Shown here piece after piece: positions 53,612 through 62,886 of a stretch of 64,000 bases of DNA; position 1 is the first letter of the stretch, and every line of letters begins with the position of its first letter. The position numbers were made by a program, and so were the translations under genes. This DNA is from Pseudorhodoferax sp047601025 (GTDB lineage Bacteria > Pseudomonadota > Gammaproteobacteria > Burkholderiales > Burkholderiaceae_C), in NCBI RefSeq assembly GCF_047601025.1, contig NZ_JASGJZ010000001.1, positions 868,001 to 932,000 of the forward strand, read 5' to 3'. The notes beneath the pieces were generated by a model, which had not been told where the DNA came from, did not search any database, and saw only the letters and a list, made by a program, of their open reading frames with translations.

Positions 53612-54091
53612 ATGCAAGGCGCCAACCAGGGTGAACCCGCCGCCGGCGACGCCCGTCTGAACGGCCAGGGCCTGGCGATCGGCATCGTGCAGGCCCGCTT
53701 CAACGCCGAGATCACCGACGCGCTGGCCGATGCCTGCAAGCGCGAGCTGGCCGCCCTCGGCGTGCGCGAGGACCAGATCGCGCACGAGACGGTGCCCGGC
53801 GCGCTGGAAGTGCCGCTCGCACTGCAGGCCATGGCCGCCGCGCGCCGCTACGACGCGCTGATCGCGCTGGGCTGCATCGTGCGCGGCGAGACCTACCACT
53901 TCGAGCTGGTGGCCAACGAATCGGGCGCCAGCGTCAGCCGCGTCGCGCTGGACCATCGCATCCCGATCGCCAACGCCATCCTGACCACCGAGAACATGCA
54001 GCAGGCCGTGGCCCGCCAGAGCGACAAGGGCCGCGACGCGGCGCGCGTCGCCGTCGAGATGGCCCGCCTGCTCGAACGGCTGCGAACATGA
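53612..54091 (+). CDS. ribH: 6,7-dimethyl-8-ribityllumazine synthase
   Basis: 159-residue enzyme that condenses the RibB product with the pyrimidine intermediate. It normally forms pentamers or 60-mers. Motifs include IGIVQARFNAEITD, HETVPGALEVPLAL, ALGCIVRGETYHFELV and RIPIANAILTTENMQQA, which contains the substrate loop. It starts one base after the ribBA stop and overlaps nusB by four bases, the common ribH-nusB order. Confidence 0.96.
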   Translation: MQGANQGEPAAGDARLNGQGLAIGIVQARFNAEITDALADACKRELAALGVREDQIAHETVPGALEVPLALQAMAAARRYDALIALGCIVRGETYHFELVANESGASVSRVALDHRIPIANAILTTENMQQAVARQSDKGRDAARVAVEMARLLERLRT

Positions 54092-54618
54092 ACGAGATCG
54101 ACGAGAACGGCCTGCCCCAGGGCCACCAGACCCGCACCGGCCGCACCGCCACCGGCGCACGCAAGGCCGCGGCCAAGAACCCCCGCAGCCGCGCCCGCGA
54201 ATTCGCGCTGCAGGGCCTGTACCAGCACCTGGTGGGCCGCAACGAGGCCACCGCCATCGACGTGTTCACGCGCGACCTGTCGGGCTTCCACAAGGCCGAC
54301 GCCGTGCACTACGACGCGCTGCTGCACGGCTGCATCCGCGAGGAAGCCGAACTGGACGCGCTGATGCAGCCCCAGCTGGACCGGCCGATGGCCGAGATCT
54401 CGCCGATCGAGCACTGCATCCTGTGGATCGCGATCTACGAGATGCGGCACTGCCTGGACGTCCCCTGGCGCGTGGTGCTGAACGAGGCCATCGAACTGGC
54501 CAAGGAGTTCGGCGGCACCGACGGCCACAAGTACGTAAACGGCGTGCTGAACGGGCTGGCGCCGCAGCTGCGCGCCACCGAAGTGCAGGCTGACCGCGCC
54601 AAGAAAGCCGGCGCATGA
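54088..54618 (+). CDS. nusB: Transcription antitermination factor NusB
   Basis: 176-residue all-helical RNA-binding protein that, with NusE, joins the rRNA antitermination complex. SRAREFALQGLYQHLVG, ISPIEHCILWIAIYEMR and VVLNEAIELAKEFGGTDGHK with YVNGVLNGLA are family hallmarks. A ~30-residue basic, low-complexity N-terminal extension (TGARKAAAKNPRSRA) precedes the core. It overlaps both ribH and the aminotransferase gene by four bases. Confidence 0.95.
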   Translation: MNEIDENGLPQGHQTRTGRTATGARKAAAKNPRSRAREFALQGLYQHLVGRNEATAIDVFTRDLSGFHKADAVHYDALLHGCIREEAELDALMQPQLDRPMAEISPIEHCILWIAIYEMRHCLDVPWRVVLNEAIELAKEFGGTDGHKYVNGVLNGLAPQLRATEVQADRAKKAGA

Positions 54619-55799
54619 GGGTCTCGCGCCGCGCGCAGGCGATCGAGCCCTTCTATGTGATGGAAGTGGCCAAGGCGGCCTCCGACCTGGCGCACGCAGC
54701 GGCCGGCGGCGACCGGCCGATGATCTTCCTGAACATCGGCGAGCCCGACTTCACCGCCCCGCCGCTGGTGCAGGAGGCCGCCGCGCGCGCCGTGCGCGAG
54801 GGCCGCACGCAATACACGCCCGCCACCGGCCTGCCCGCGCTGCGCGAACGCATCAGCGCCTGGTACGCCGACCGGTTCGGCGTGCAGGTGCCGGCGCGGC
54901 GCATCGTCGTCACGGCCGGCGCCTCGGCCGCGCTGCAGCTGGCCTGCCTGGCGCTGGTCGAGGCCGGCGACGAGATGCTGATGCCGGACCCGAGCTACCC
55001 CTGCAACCGGCACTTCGTCAGCGCCGCGGAAGGCCGCTCCCGGCTGCTGCCCACCACGGCGGCGGAACGCTTCCAGCTCAGCGCCGCCAAGGTCGCCGCG
55101 GCCTGGGGGCCGGACACGCGCGGCGTGCTGCTGGCCTCGCCGTCGAACCCGACCGGCACCTCGATCGCCCCGGACGAGCTGGCGCGCATCCACGCCGAGG
55201 TCCGGCGCCGCGGCGGCATCACGCTGATCGACGAGATCTACCTGGGCCTGTCCTACGACCCGGCCTTCGGCCGCAGCGCCCTGGCGCTGGGCGAGGACCT
55301 CGTCAGCATCAACAGCTTCTCCAAGTACTTCAACATGACCGGCTGGCGCCTGGGCTGGCTGGTCGTGCCCGACGCGCTGGTGCCGGTGGTCGAGCGCATG
55401 GCGCAGAACCTGTTCATCTGCGCCAGCACGGTGGCCCAGCATGCCGCGCTGGCCTGCTTCGAGCCCGAGAGCCTGGCGCTGTACGAGCAGCGCCGGGCCG
55501 AGTTCCGCGCACGGCGCGACTTCTTCGTGCCGGCGCTCGACGCGTTGGGCCTGGCGGTGCCGGTCATGCCCGACGGCGCCTTCTACGCCTGGGCCGACTG
55601 CTCGGCGGCCTGCGCGCGGCTGGGCGTGCCGGACAGCTGGGAGCTATCGTTCGCGCTGATGCGCCAGGCGCACCTGGCGGTCACGCCGGGCCGCGACTTC
55701 GGCCAGGCCGACGCCGGCCACTTCGTCCGCTTCTCCACGGCCAGCTCGATGGCGCACCTGCAGGAAGCCGTGGCCCGGCTGCGGCCGCTGCTCGCATGA
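54615..55799 (+). CDS. PLP-dependent class I/II aminotransferase
   Basis: 394-residue fold-type I aminotransferase. Family markers include NIGEPDFTAPP, TAGASAALQLACLAL, ASPSNPTGT, IDEIYLGLSYD and the PLP-binding Lys237 in NSFSKYFNMTGWRLGW. RFSTASS lies near the C-terminus. The substrate is not predictable: it could be alanine/valine, aspartate or a dicarboxylate intermediate. It is embedded between nusB and ybgC with 4-bp overlaps on both sides, a conserved betaproteobacterial arrangement. Confidence 0.88.
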   Translation: MRVSRRAQAIEPFYVMEVAKAASDLAHAAAGGDRPMIFLNIGEPDFTAPPLVQEAAARAVREGRTQYTPATGLPALRERISAWYADRFGVQVPARRIVVTAGASAALQLACLALVEAGDEMLMPDPSYPCNRHFVSAAEGRSRLLPTTAAERFQLSAAKVAAAWGPDTRGVLLASPSNPTGTSIAPDELARIHAEVRRRGGITLIDEIYLGLSYDPAFGRSALALGEDLVSINSFSKYFNMTGWRLGWLVVPDALVPVVERMAQNLFICASTVAQHAALACFEPESLALYEQRRAEFRARRDFFVPALDALGLAVPVMPDGAFYAWADCSAACARLGVPDSWELSFALMRQAHLAVTPGRDFGQADAGHFVRFSTASSMAHLQEAVARLRPLLA

Positions 55800-56215
55800 C
55801 GCAGGAGACCTTCCGCTTCCCGGTGCGCGTGTACTGGGAGGACACCGATGCCGGCGGCATCGTGTTCTACGTGAACTACCTGAAGTTCTTCGAGCGCGCG
55901 CGCACCGAGTGGCTGCGCGCCAAGGGCATCGGCCAGCAGCAGCTGCGCGAGCAGACCGGCGGCATGTTCGTCGTCAGCGACACGCAGGTGCGCTACCTGC
56001 GTCCGGCCCGGCTGGACGACGCGCTCGTCGTGACGGTGGCGATGGAACGAATCGGCTCGGCCTCGCTCCTATTGGCGCAGCAGGTGCTGGCCGGCCCCGG
56101 TGCGGCCGACCCGCTGCTGTGCGAGGGCCGCATCCGCATCGGCTGGGTGCAGGCCGACAGCCTGCGCCCTGCGAGAATTCCGCCTTTCGTCCTGAACGTC
56201 CTAGAGCATCCATGA
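55796..56215 (+). CDS. ybgC: Tol-Pal-associated acyl-CoA thioesterase YbgC
   Basis: 139-residue hotdog-fold thioesterase. RVYWEDTDAGGIVFYVNYLK followed by FFERARTEWLR contains the catalytic Asp and the YbgC signature. YbgC is typically the first gene of the tol operon, and tolQ starts 34 bp downstream here. It overlaps the aminotransferase stop by four bases, so the tol genes are continuous with the rib-nusB run. Confidence 0.93.
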   Translation: MTQETFRFPVRVYWEDTDAGGIVFYVNYLKFFERARTEWLRAKGIGQQQLREQTGGMFVVSDTQVRYLRPARLDDALVVTVAMERIGSASLLLAQQVLAGPGAADPLLCEGRIRIGWVQADSLRPARIPPFVLNVLEHP

Positions 56216-56249
56216 CGCACATCGCGCGCCCACCCGTCCGGAGTCCCCG

Positions 56250-56942
56250 ATGACCCAGGACATGTCCATCCTGCAGCTGGTGCTCAACGCCAGCTTCGTC
56301 GTCCAGTTCGTGATGGCCCTGCTGATCTGCGTGTCCGTCGCCAGTTGGGCCGCCATCTTCCGCAAGCTGTTCGCGCTGAAGAAGGTGCATGCGCTGAACG
56401 AGGAGTTCGAGCGCGACTTCTGGTCGGGCAGCAACCTGAACGAGCTGTACGCCGCCGCCACGCAGAATGCCAAGAGCGCCGGCCCCATGGAGCGCATCTT
56501 CGCCAGCGGCATGCGCGAGTACCAGAAGCTGCGCGAGCGCCGCATCGTCGACCCCGGCACGCTGATGGACGGTGCGCGCCGCGCGATGCGCGCCAGCTTC
56601 CAGCGCGAGATGGACGTGGTGGAGTCCAGCCTGTCGTTCCTGGCCTCGGTCGGCTCGGTCTCGCCCTACGTGGGCCTGTTCGGCACGGTGTGGGGGATCA
56701 TGCATGCGTTCACCGGCCTGGCGAGCCTGCAGCAGGTCACGCTGGCCACGGTGGCGCCCGGCATCGCCGAGGCGCTGGTGGCCACGGCCATCGGCCTGTT
56801 CGCGGCGATCCCGGCGGTCGTGGCCTACAACCGCTTCGCACGCGAGATCGACCGCACCGCCATCCGCCTCGAGACCTTCATCGAGGAGTTCTGCAACATC
56901 CTGCAGCGCAACGTGGCCTCCCAATCGGCCTCCGGACACTGA
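56250..56942 (+). CDS. tolQ: Tol-Pal system protein TolQ
   Basis: 230-residue inner-membrane proton-channel subunit of the MotA/ExbB/TolQ family. Three membrane helices are visible: VVQFVMALLICVSVASWAA (residues ~14-32), SPYVGLFGTVWGIMHAFTGL (about 140-160) and VATAIGLFAAIPAVVAYNRF (about 170-192). The conserved GLFGTVWGIM and AEALVATAIGLFAAIPAV segments mark the channel. It would pair with TolR to energise TolA during cell-envelope constriction. Confidence 0.95.
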   Translation: MTQDMSILQLVLNASFVVQFVMALLICVSVASWAAIFRKLFALKKVHALNEEFERDFWSGSNLNELYAAATQNAKSAGPMERIFASGMREYQKLRERRIVDPGTLMDGARRAMRASFQREMDVVESSLSFLASVGSVSPYVGLFGTVWGIMHAFTGLASLQQVTLATVAPGIAEALVATAIGLFAAIPAVVAYNRFAREIDRTAIRLETFIEEFCNILQRNVASQSASGH

Positions 56943-56951
56943 GGAAACGCC

Positions 56952-57374
<423 letters not shown>

Positions 57375-57390
57375 GGGAGCGGCCCGCGCG

Positions 57391-58455
57391 ATGGCCACCC
57401 TGTCGCACGCCGTGCCGGAGCCGTCCAGCCTCGCGCCGCCGCAGCCGGAAGGGCTGGGCCGCTCGATCGGCCTGGCGCTGGTGGTACATGCGCTGCTGAT
57501 CGCGGCGCTGACCTGGGGCGTGCACTGGAAGTCGCAGGAAAGCCCGGCGGTCGAGGCCGAGCTGTGGTCCAGCGTGCGCCAGCAGGCCGCGCCCCGCGCC
57601 GTGGCCCCGCCGCCCGCCCGCCCCGAGCCGGAACCGCCGCGGCCGCAGCCCCGGGTCGAACCGCCACCACCGCCGCCGGCGCCACCCGCGCCGGCCAAGG
57701 CCGCGCCTCCCAAGGCCGAGCCGCCGCCGGACACGCGCGTGCGCGATGCCCAGATCGCGCTCGAACGCGAGAAGAAGGAGCGCGAACGCAAGGAACGCGA
57801 GCGCGAACTGGCCGAGCAGCAGCGCAAGGCCGAAGCCGAGAGGCGCCGCCAGGAGGAACTGGCCGAGGCCAGGCGCGAAGCCCAGCAAAAGGTCGAAGCG
57901 CAGCAGAAGGCCGAAGCCCGGCAAAGGGCGGAAGCCCAGCAGAAAGCGGAAGCCCAGCAGAAAGCCGAGGCCCAGAAGAAGGCCGAAGCGCAGAAGAAGG
58001 AAGCCGAGGAACGCAAGGCCGCGGAAGCCGCCGAAGCCAAGCGCAAGCAGCAGGCAGCCGCCGCCAAGGCCGCCGAGGAAAAGGCCGCCGAAGCCCGCCG
58101 CCAGGAGAACATCCGGCGCTCGCTCGGCATGGCCGGCGCTTCGGGCAGCAGCACGGCCACCGGCAGCGCATTGCAGTCGGCCGGCCCGTCCGCCGGCTAC
58201 GGCGCCCGCGTCGCGGCGCGCGTGCGGCCCAACATCGTGTTCCCCGACAACGTGCCGGGCAACCCCAGCGCCGAGGTCGAGGTGCGCACCGCACCGGACG
58301 GCACCATCGTCGGCCGCCGCCTCGTCAAGTCCAGCGGCTACAAGGCCTGGGACGACGCCGTACTGCGCGCGATCGACAAGACCGAGACGCTGCCACGCGA
58401 CATCGACGGACGCGTGCCCTCGCTGATGACCATCAGCTTCCGTCCCAAGGAATAG
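57391..58455 (+). CDS. tolA: Cell envelope integrity protein TolA
   Basis: 354-residue TonB/TolA-type protein linking the TolQR motor to the outer-membrane Pal side. An N-terminal helix (IGLALVVHALLIAALTWGV, residues ~28-46) is followed by a Pro-rich stretch (residues ~65-115). A long charged coiled coil of AEAQQKAEAQ-type repeats covers about 125-235. The C-terminal TonB-like domain contains ARVRPNIVFPDNVPGNPSAE and SSGYKAWDDAVLRAI. tolB and pal, which commonly come next, are absent here. The polyproline runs make it a plausible EF-P client. Confidence 0.92.
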   Translation: MATLSHAVPEPSSLAPPQPEGLGRSIGLALVVHALLIAALTWGVHWKSQESPAVEAELWSSVRQQAAPRAVAPPPARPEPEPPRPQPRVEPPPPPPAPPAPAKAAPPKAEPPPDTRVRDAQIALEREKKERERKERERELAEQQRKAEAERRRQEELAEARREAQQKVEAQQKAEARQRAEAQQKAEAQQKAEAQKKAEAQKKEAEERKAAEAAEAKRKQQAAAAKAAEEKAAEARRQENIRRSLGMAGASGSSTATGSALQSAGPSAGYGARVAARVRPNIVFPDNVPGNPSAEVEVRTAPDGTIVGRRLVKSSGYKAWDDAVLRAIDKTETLPRDIDGRVPSLMTISFRPKE

Positions 58456-58529
58456 AGCCTCGCCCGGCCGCCAGAAGAAGCCCGCACCGCAGCCCGTACG
58501 GGTGAAGGCATCCAGTGAGTACCAAGAAG

Positions 58530-58551
58530 AAAGCCCGCGTCCGCGGGCTTT
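58530..58551. terminator. Hairpin terminator between tolA and acnB
   Basis: AAAGCCCGCG and CGCGGGCTTT form a perfect 10-bp stem with a TC loop, preceded by A-rich and followed by T-rich bases. It lies between the convergent tolA and acnB genes and can serve both strands. Confidence 0.8.
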
Positions 58552-58590
58552 CCTGATGCCGGCGGGCCGTGCCCGCCGTGTGGCCCGGGA

Positions 58591-61182
58591 TCAGGCCGCG
58601 ACCTTCTCCGCCACCTCGGTGTAGTCCTCGATCTTGTCGAAGTTGAGGTATTGGTAGATCTTGTCGCCATTGCTGTTGATGACGCCGATGTCCGCCATGT
58701 ACTCTTCCTTGGTCGGGATGCGGCCGAGCTTGGAGCAGATGGAGGCCAGCTCCGCCGAGCCGAGGTACACGTTGGTGTTCTTGCCCAGCCGGTTGGGGAA
58801 GTTGCGCGTGCTGGTGGACATGACCGTCGCGCCCTCGCGCACCTGGGCCTGGTTGCCCATGCACAGCGAGCAGCCGGGCATCTCGGTGCGCGCGCCGGCG
58901 TTGCCGAACACGCCGTAGTGACCTTCCTCGGTCAGCTGCTGCGCATCCATCTTGGTCGGCGGCGCGATCCACAGCTTGACCGGGATGTCGCGCTTGCCTT
59001 CCAGCAGCTTGGACGCCGCGCGGAAGTGGCCGATGTTGGTCATGCACGAGCCGATGAAGACTTCGTCGATCTTCGCGCCGGCGACGTCGGACAGCGTCTT
59101 CACGTCGTCCGGGTCGTTCGGGCAGGCCACGATGGGCTCGTGGATGTCGGCCAGGTCGATCTCGATGACCGCCGCGTACTCGGCGTCGTCGTCGCCCTTG
59201 AGCAGTTGCGGGTTCTTCAGCCAAGCTTCCTGCGCGGCGATGCGGCGCTGCAGCGTGCGCGCGTCCTGGTAGCCCTCGGCGATCATCCACTTCATCAGCG
59301 TGATGTTGCTGTTGATGTACTCGATGATCGGCTCTTTGTTCAGGTGCACCGTGCAGCCGGCGGCCGAGCGCTCGGCGCTGGCGTCGGACAGCTCGAACGC
59401 CTGCTCGACCTTCAGGTCCGGCAGACCCTCGATCTCCAGGATGCGGCCGGAGAAGATGTTCTTCTTGCCCTTCTTCTCGACCGTCAGCAGGCCCTGCTTG
59501 ATCGCGTACAGCGGGATCGCGTTGACCAGGTCGCGCAGCGTCACGCCGGGCTGCATCGTGCCCTTGAAGCGCACCAGCACCGACTCGGGCATGTCCAGCG
59601 GCATCACGCCGGTGGCGGCCGCGAACGCGACCAGGCCGGAACCGGCGGGGAAGCTGATGCCGATCGGGAAGCGGGTGTGCGAATCGCCGCCGGTCCCCAC
59701 GGTGTCGGGCAGCAGGAAGCGGTTCAGCCAGCTGTGGATCACGCCATCGCCCGGGCGCAGCGCGATGCCGCCGCGCGTGCTCATGAAGTCGGGCAGCTCA
59801 TGGTGCATCTTCACGTCCACCTTCTTCGGGTAGGCCGCCGTGTGGCAGAAGCTCTGCATCACGAGGTCGGCCGAGAAGCCCAGGCAGGCCAGGTCCTTGA
59901 GCTCGTCGCGCGTCATCGGGCCAGTGGTGTCCTGGCTGCCGACGGAGGTCATCCTGGGCTCGCAGTAGGTGCCCGGGCGGATGCCCTGGCCCTCGGGCAG
60001 GCCGCAGGCGCGGCCGACCATCTTCTGCGCCAGCGAGAAGCCCTTGCCGGAATCCACGGGCGCCTGCGGCAGGCGGAACAGCGTGGAGGGCGGCAGGCCC
60101 AGCGCCTCGCGCGCCTTGGAGGTCAGCCCGCGGCCGATGATCAGCGGGATGCGGCCGCCGGCGCGCACCTCGTCGAACAGCACGTCGCTCTTGACCTTGA
60201 ACTCGGCGATGACCTTGCCGTCCTTCAGCGCCTTGCCCTCGTAGGGACGCAGCTCGATGGTGTCGCCCATGTTCATCTGGCTCACGTCCAGCTCGATCGG
60301 CAGCGAGCCGGCGTCTTCCATGGTGTTGTAGAAGATCGGTGCGATCTTGCCGCCCAGGCAGATGCCGCCGAACCGCTTGTTCGGGATGAACGGGATGTCC
60401 TCGCCGGTGAACCACAGCACCGAGTTGGTGGCGGACTTGCGCGAGGAACCGGTGCCGACCACGTCGCCGACGTAGGCCACCGGCAGGCCGCGCGCCACCA
60501 GGTCCTGGATGAACTTGACCGGGCCGCGCTTGCCGTCCTCTTCCGGCACGAAGGATGCGCCTTCGCGCTTGTTCTTCAGCATGGCCAGCGCGTGCATCGG
60601 GATGTCCGGGCGCGTGGTCGCGTCGGGCGCGGGCGACAGGTCGTCGGTGTTGGTCTCGCCGGGCACCTTGAACACGGTGAAGGTGATGCTCTGCGGCACT
60701 TCGGGACGGCTGGTGAACCATTCGGCATCGGCCCAGCTCTGCAGCACGGACTTGGCGTTGGCGTTGCCGGCGTCGGCCAGTTCCTTGACGTCGTGGAACT
60801 GGTCGAACATCAGCAGCGTCTTCTTCAGGCCCTCGGCGGCCACGGTGCCGACCTCGGCATCCTTCAGCAGGTCGATCAGCGGACCGATGTTGTAGCCGCC
60901 CAGCATGGTGCCCAGCAGTTCGGTGGCCTTGGCGCGGCTGATCAGCGGGCTCTTCTCGGTGCCGTGCGCGACCGCGGCCAGGTAGCTGGCCTTGACCTTG
61001 GCCGCGTCGTCCACGCCGGCCGGCACGCGGTGCGTGATCAGGTTCAGCAGGAACTCTTCCTCGCCAGCGGGTGGCGCCTTCAGCAGCTCGACCAGCGCTG
61101 CCGTCTGCGTCGCCGACAAGGGCAGCGGCGGAATGCCGAGCGCAGCGCGTTCGGCGGCGTGGTCACGGTAGGCTTGCAACAT
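58591..61182 (-). CDS. acnB: Bifunctional aconitate hydratase 2 / 2-methylisocitrate dehydratase
   Basis: 863-residue [4Fe-4S] aconitase B of the TCA cycle; AcnB also acts in the methylcitrate cycle. The N-terminal HEAT-like domain starts MLQAYRDHAAERAALGIPPL. The swivel domain (VGDVVGTGSSRKSATNSVLW) follows. Cluster Cys residues are in FIGSCMTNIGHFR and MPGCSLCMGNQAQV near residues 708-770. The length is normal for AcnB. It is followed on the same strand by a secreted protein, a CoA ester lyase, tam and (upstream) mdh, in a TCA-related neighbourhood. Confidence 0.97.
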   Translation of the reverse strand: MLQAYRDHAAERAALGIPPLPLSATQTAALVELLKAPPAGEEEFLLNLITHRVPAGVDDAAKVKASYLAAVAHGTEKSPLISRAKATELLGTMLGGYNIGPLIDLLKDAEVGTVAAEGLKKTLLMFDQFHDVKELADAGNANAKSVLQSWADAEWFTSRPEVPQSITFTVFKVPGETNTDDLSPAPDATTRPDIPMHALAMLKNKREGASFVPEEDGKRGPVKFIQDLVARGLPVAYVGDVVGTGSSRKSATNSVLWFTGEDIPFIPNKRFGGICLGGKIAPIFYNTMEDAGSLPIELDVSQMNMGDTIELRPYEGKALKDGKVIAEFKVKSDVLFDEVRAGGRIPLIIGRGLTSKAREALGLPPSTLFRLPQAPVDSGKGFSLAQKMVGRACGLPEGQGIRPGTYCEPRMTSVGSQDTTGPMTRDELKDLACLGFSADLVMQSFCHTAAYPKKVDVKMHHELPDFMSTRGGIALRPGDGVIHSWLNRFLLPDTVGTGGDSHTRFPIGISFPAGSGLVAFAAATGVMPLDMPESVLVRFKGTMQPGVTLRDLVNAIPLYAIKQGLLTVEKKGKKNIFSGRILEIEGLPDLKVEQAFELSDASAERSAAGCTVHLNKEPIIEYINSNITLMKWMIAEGYQDARTLQRRIAAQEAWLKNPQLLKGDDDAEYAAVIEIDLADIHEPIVACPNDPDDVKTLSDVAGAKIDEVFIGSCMTNIGHFRAASKLLEGKRDIPVKLWIAPPTKMDAQQLTEEGHYGVFGNAGARTEMPGCSLCMGNQAQVREGATVMSTSTRNFPNRLGKNTNVYLGSAELASICSKLGRIPTKEEYMADIGVINSNGDKIYQYLNFDKIEDYTEVAEKVAA

Positions 61183-61240
61183 GGTTTTCTTCTCCGGTTC
61201 TGGGATGTGGGGAAAGGGGAGTCCGCACGCGCCCGGGGCG

Positions 61241-61855
61241 TCAGCGCGCCTTGGCGGACGGCGATGCAATCGTCGTGCCGACCTGGACCTCGCGGGCACC
61301 GGCGGGCGTGCCGTCGAGCACGCTGGGCGGGGGCCGGAGCTTGAATTCCTCGGCCACGGCAACCTGCTGCGGACTCTTGCATTCGTCCGCCAGGCGCTGG
61401 CCGAGCTTGTGGTTCATCAGCATGGACTTGTTGGCCAGTTGCAGCCAGACGGCCCCGGCCTTGGCGTCCTCCAGCCGGATCGCCCCCGTGGAGGTCGGCA
61501 CCGGCACCAGCCGGTAGTGGGTCTTGGCCATCTGCAGATCGAAGTAGCCCGGCTTGGCGGTGTCGGCCACCAGCTTGACCGAAGCACCCATTTCGCACGG
61601 CAGGTCGCCGACGTGCACGCGCTCGGCAATGGCCAGTTCGGCCGCGCCCAGCACTGCCTCGGCGGACGGCGAATGGGCCGCCAGGGCGCCGACGTCCAGC
61701 GGCTTGGCCGCCGGCTTGGCTTTGGACACTTTCTTGGCAGGGGCGGCCTTGGCGGGCGCCTTGGCCGGCGCCGCGCCATGCTTGGGGGTGGCGGTCTGCG
61801 CCGCCGCCGTGCCGGCCGCCAGGGCCAATGCCATGCTCAGGATCGCGGTTTTCAT
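61241..61855 (-). CDS. Conserved-looking secreted protein of unknown function
   Basis: 204-residue protein with a signal peptide (ILSMALALAAGTAAAQ). A Lys/Ala/Pro-rich linker (residues ~22-55, with PAKAPAKAAPAKK) follows. The globular region has a Cys pair (LPCEMGASVKLVAD, DECKSPQQVAV) and beta-rich segments such as YFDLQMAKTHYRLVPVPTST. The linker looks like a cell-wall or envelope spacer. It overlaps the CoA ester lyase gene by four bases and precedes acnB. I do not recognise a named family. Confidence 0.7.
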   Translation of the reverse strand: MKTAILSMALALAAGTAAAQTATPKHGAAPAKAPAKAAPAKKVSKAKPAAKPLDVGALAAHSPSAEAVLGAAELAIAERVHVGDLPCEMGASVKLVADTAKPGYFDLQMAKTHYRLVPVPTSTGAIRLEDAKAGAVWLQLANKSMLMNHKLGQRLADECKSPQQVAVAEEFKLRPPPSVLDGTPAGAREVQVGTTIASPSAKAR

Positions 61856-62886
61856 CGTTGCGCCTCCGTTGCCGGGCGGTGCGCGTCCCGGCGCTCGTCA
61901 AAGTAGGGTTGCATGTCGGGCGGCAGCGGCCGTCCGGTCTGGTGTGCACGCTCGAGCACCTGCCAGAAGTAGCGGTAGCTGGCGCGGTCGTGCAATTGTT
62001 TTTCGAACGCCACCGGCGCCCAATCCGCCGCCACGGCGGCCTGGATCAGGCGGGCGGCCCGTTCGATCTCTTCGGCGCCAGGCGCCATGGCCTCGATGAT
62101 GGGCCGAATCTGTGCCGGATGGATGCTCCACATGCGGGTGTAGCCGAACTCGCGGGAAGCACGCCGGGCCGCAGCCTGCATGGCCTGCGGATCGGAAAAT
62201 TCGGTGACCACGCAGTGCGACGGGACCTTGCCATACGCGTGGCAGGCCGAGGCGATCTCCAGCTTGGCGCGCACGACCAGCGGATGCGTGAACTGGCCCT
62301 GCGCGCCCATGGCTTCGGCCGGGATCGCACCGCCGTGCGCGGACACGAAGTCCATCAGGCCGAAGCTGATGGACTGCACGCGCGGATGCGCGGCGATCTC
62401 GAAGGCGCGGTGCACGGCAGCCGGCGACTCGATCAGCACCTGCAGCGGCAGATCGACCGCCCCGGCCGCCAGCAGGGCCTGCTCGGCCTGCTGCACATCC
62501 TGCACGGACTCGACCTTGGGCACCATGATGTGCGCCAAGCGGCTGCCGGCCTGGCCGGCGATCGTGGCCATGTCCGCCGCGAAGGCCGGATGGTCCACCG
62601 GGTGCACGCGTGCCGCCACGCGGGCCCGCGGATCGGCCGCCTGCGCCAGCGCCACGACCAGCGCCGCGTGGTCCGCCTCGCCGCCGACCGGCGCACCGTC
62701 CTCGCAGTCCAGCGTCACGTCGAACACGCAGGCGCCGAACTCCTCGATCATTTCGGCCTGCAGCTGCAGGCTCTTGCGCATGCGTTGCTCGACGCCACTG
62801 TAGTGGTCGCAGACGGGCAGCACGACCAGACCGGCGTGCGAGCCCAGCAGCACGTCGCGCGGATGGGCGGAGGCAGGTGGATTCAT
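61852..62886 (-). CDS. HpcH/HpaI aldolase / citrate lyase-type CoA ester lyase
   Basis: 344-residue TIM-barrel enzyme of the CitE-like CoA ester lyase group. DVTLDCEDGAPVGG holds the metal-binding acidic site, RVHPVDHPAF and VPKVESVQDV mark strands with the active-site Arg/Lys, and MWSIHPAQIRPIIEAMAP is the usual C-terminal signature. Malyl-CoA or citramalyl-CoA cleavage is plausible, but the substrate is not fixed by the sequence. It is coupled to tam (4-bp overlap) and lies between acnB and mdh. Confidence 0.85.
   Translation of the reverse strand: MNPPASAHPRDVLLGSHAGLVVLPVCDHYSGVEQRMRKSLQLQAEMIEEFGACVFDVTLDCEDGAPVGGEADHAALVVALAQAADPRARVAARVHPVDHPAFAADMATIAGQAGSRLAHIMVPKVESVQDVQQAEQALLAAGAVDLPLQVLIESPAAVHRAFEIAAHPRVQSISFGLMDFVSAHGGAIPAEAMGAQGQFTHPLVVRAKLEIASACHAYGKVPSHCVVTEFSDPQAMQAAARRASREFGYTRMWSIHPAQIRPIIEAMAPGAEEIERAARLIQAAVAADWAPVAFEKQLHDRASYRYFWQVLERAHQTGRPLPPDMQPYFDERRDAHRPATEAQR

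Noticed and set aside
57780..58080. Tandem repeat array in tolA
   Set aside because: The AEAQQKAEAQ-type repetition is the normal charged coiled coil of TolA, not a separate repeat feature.
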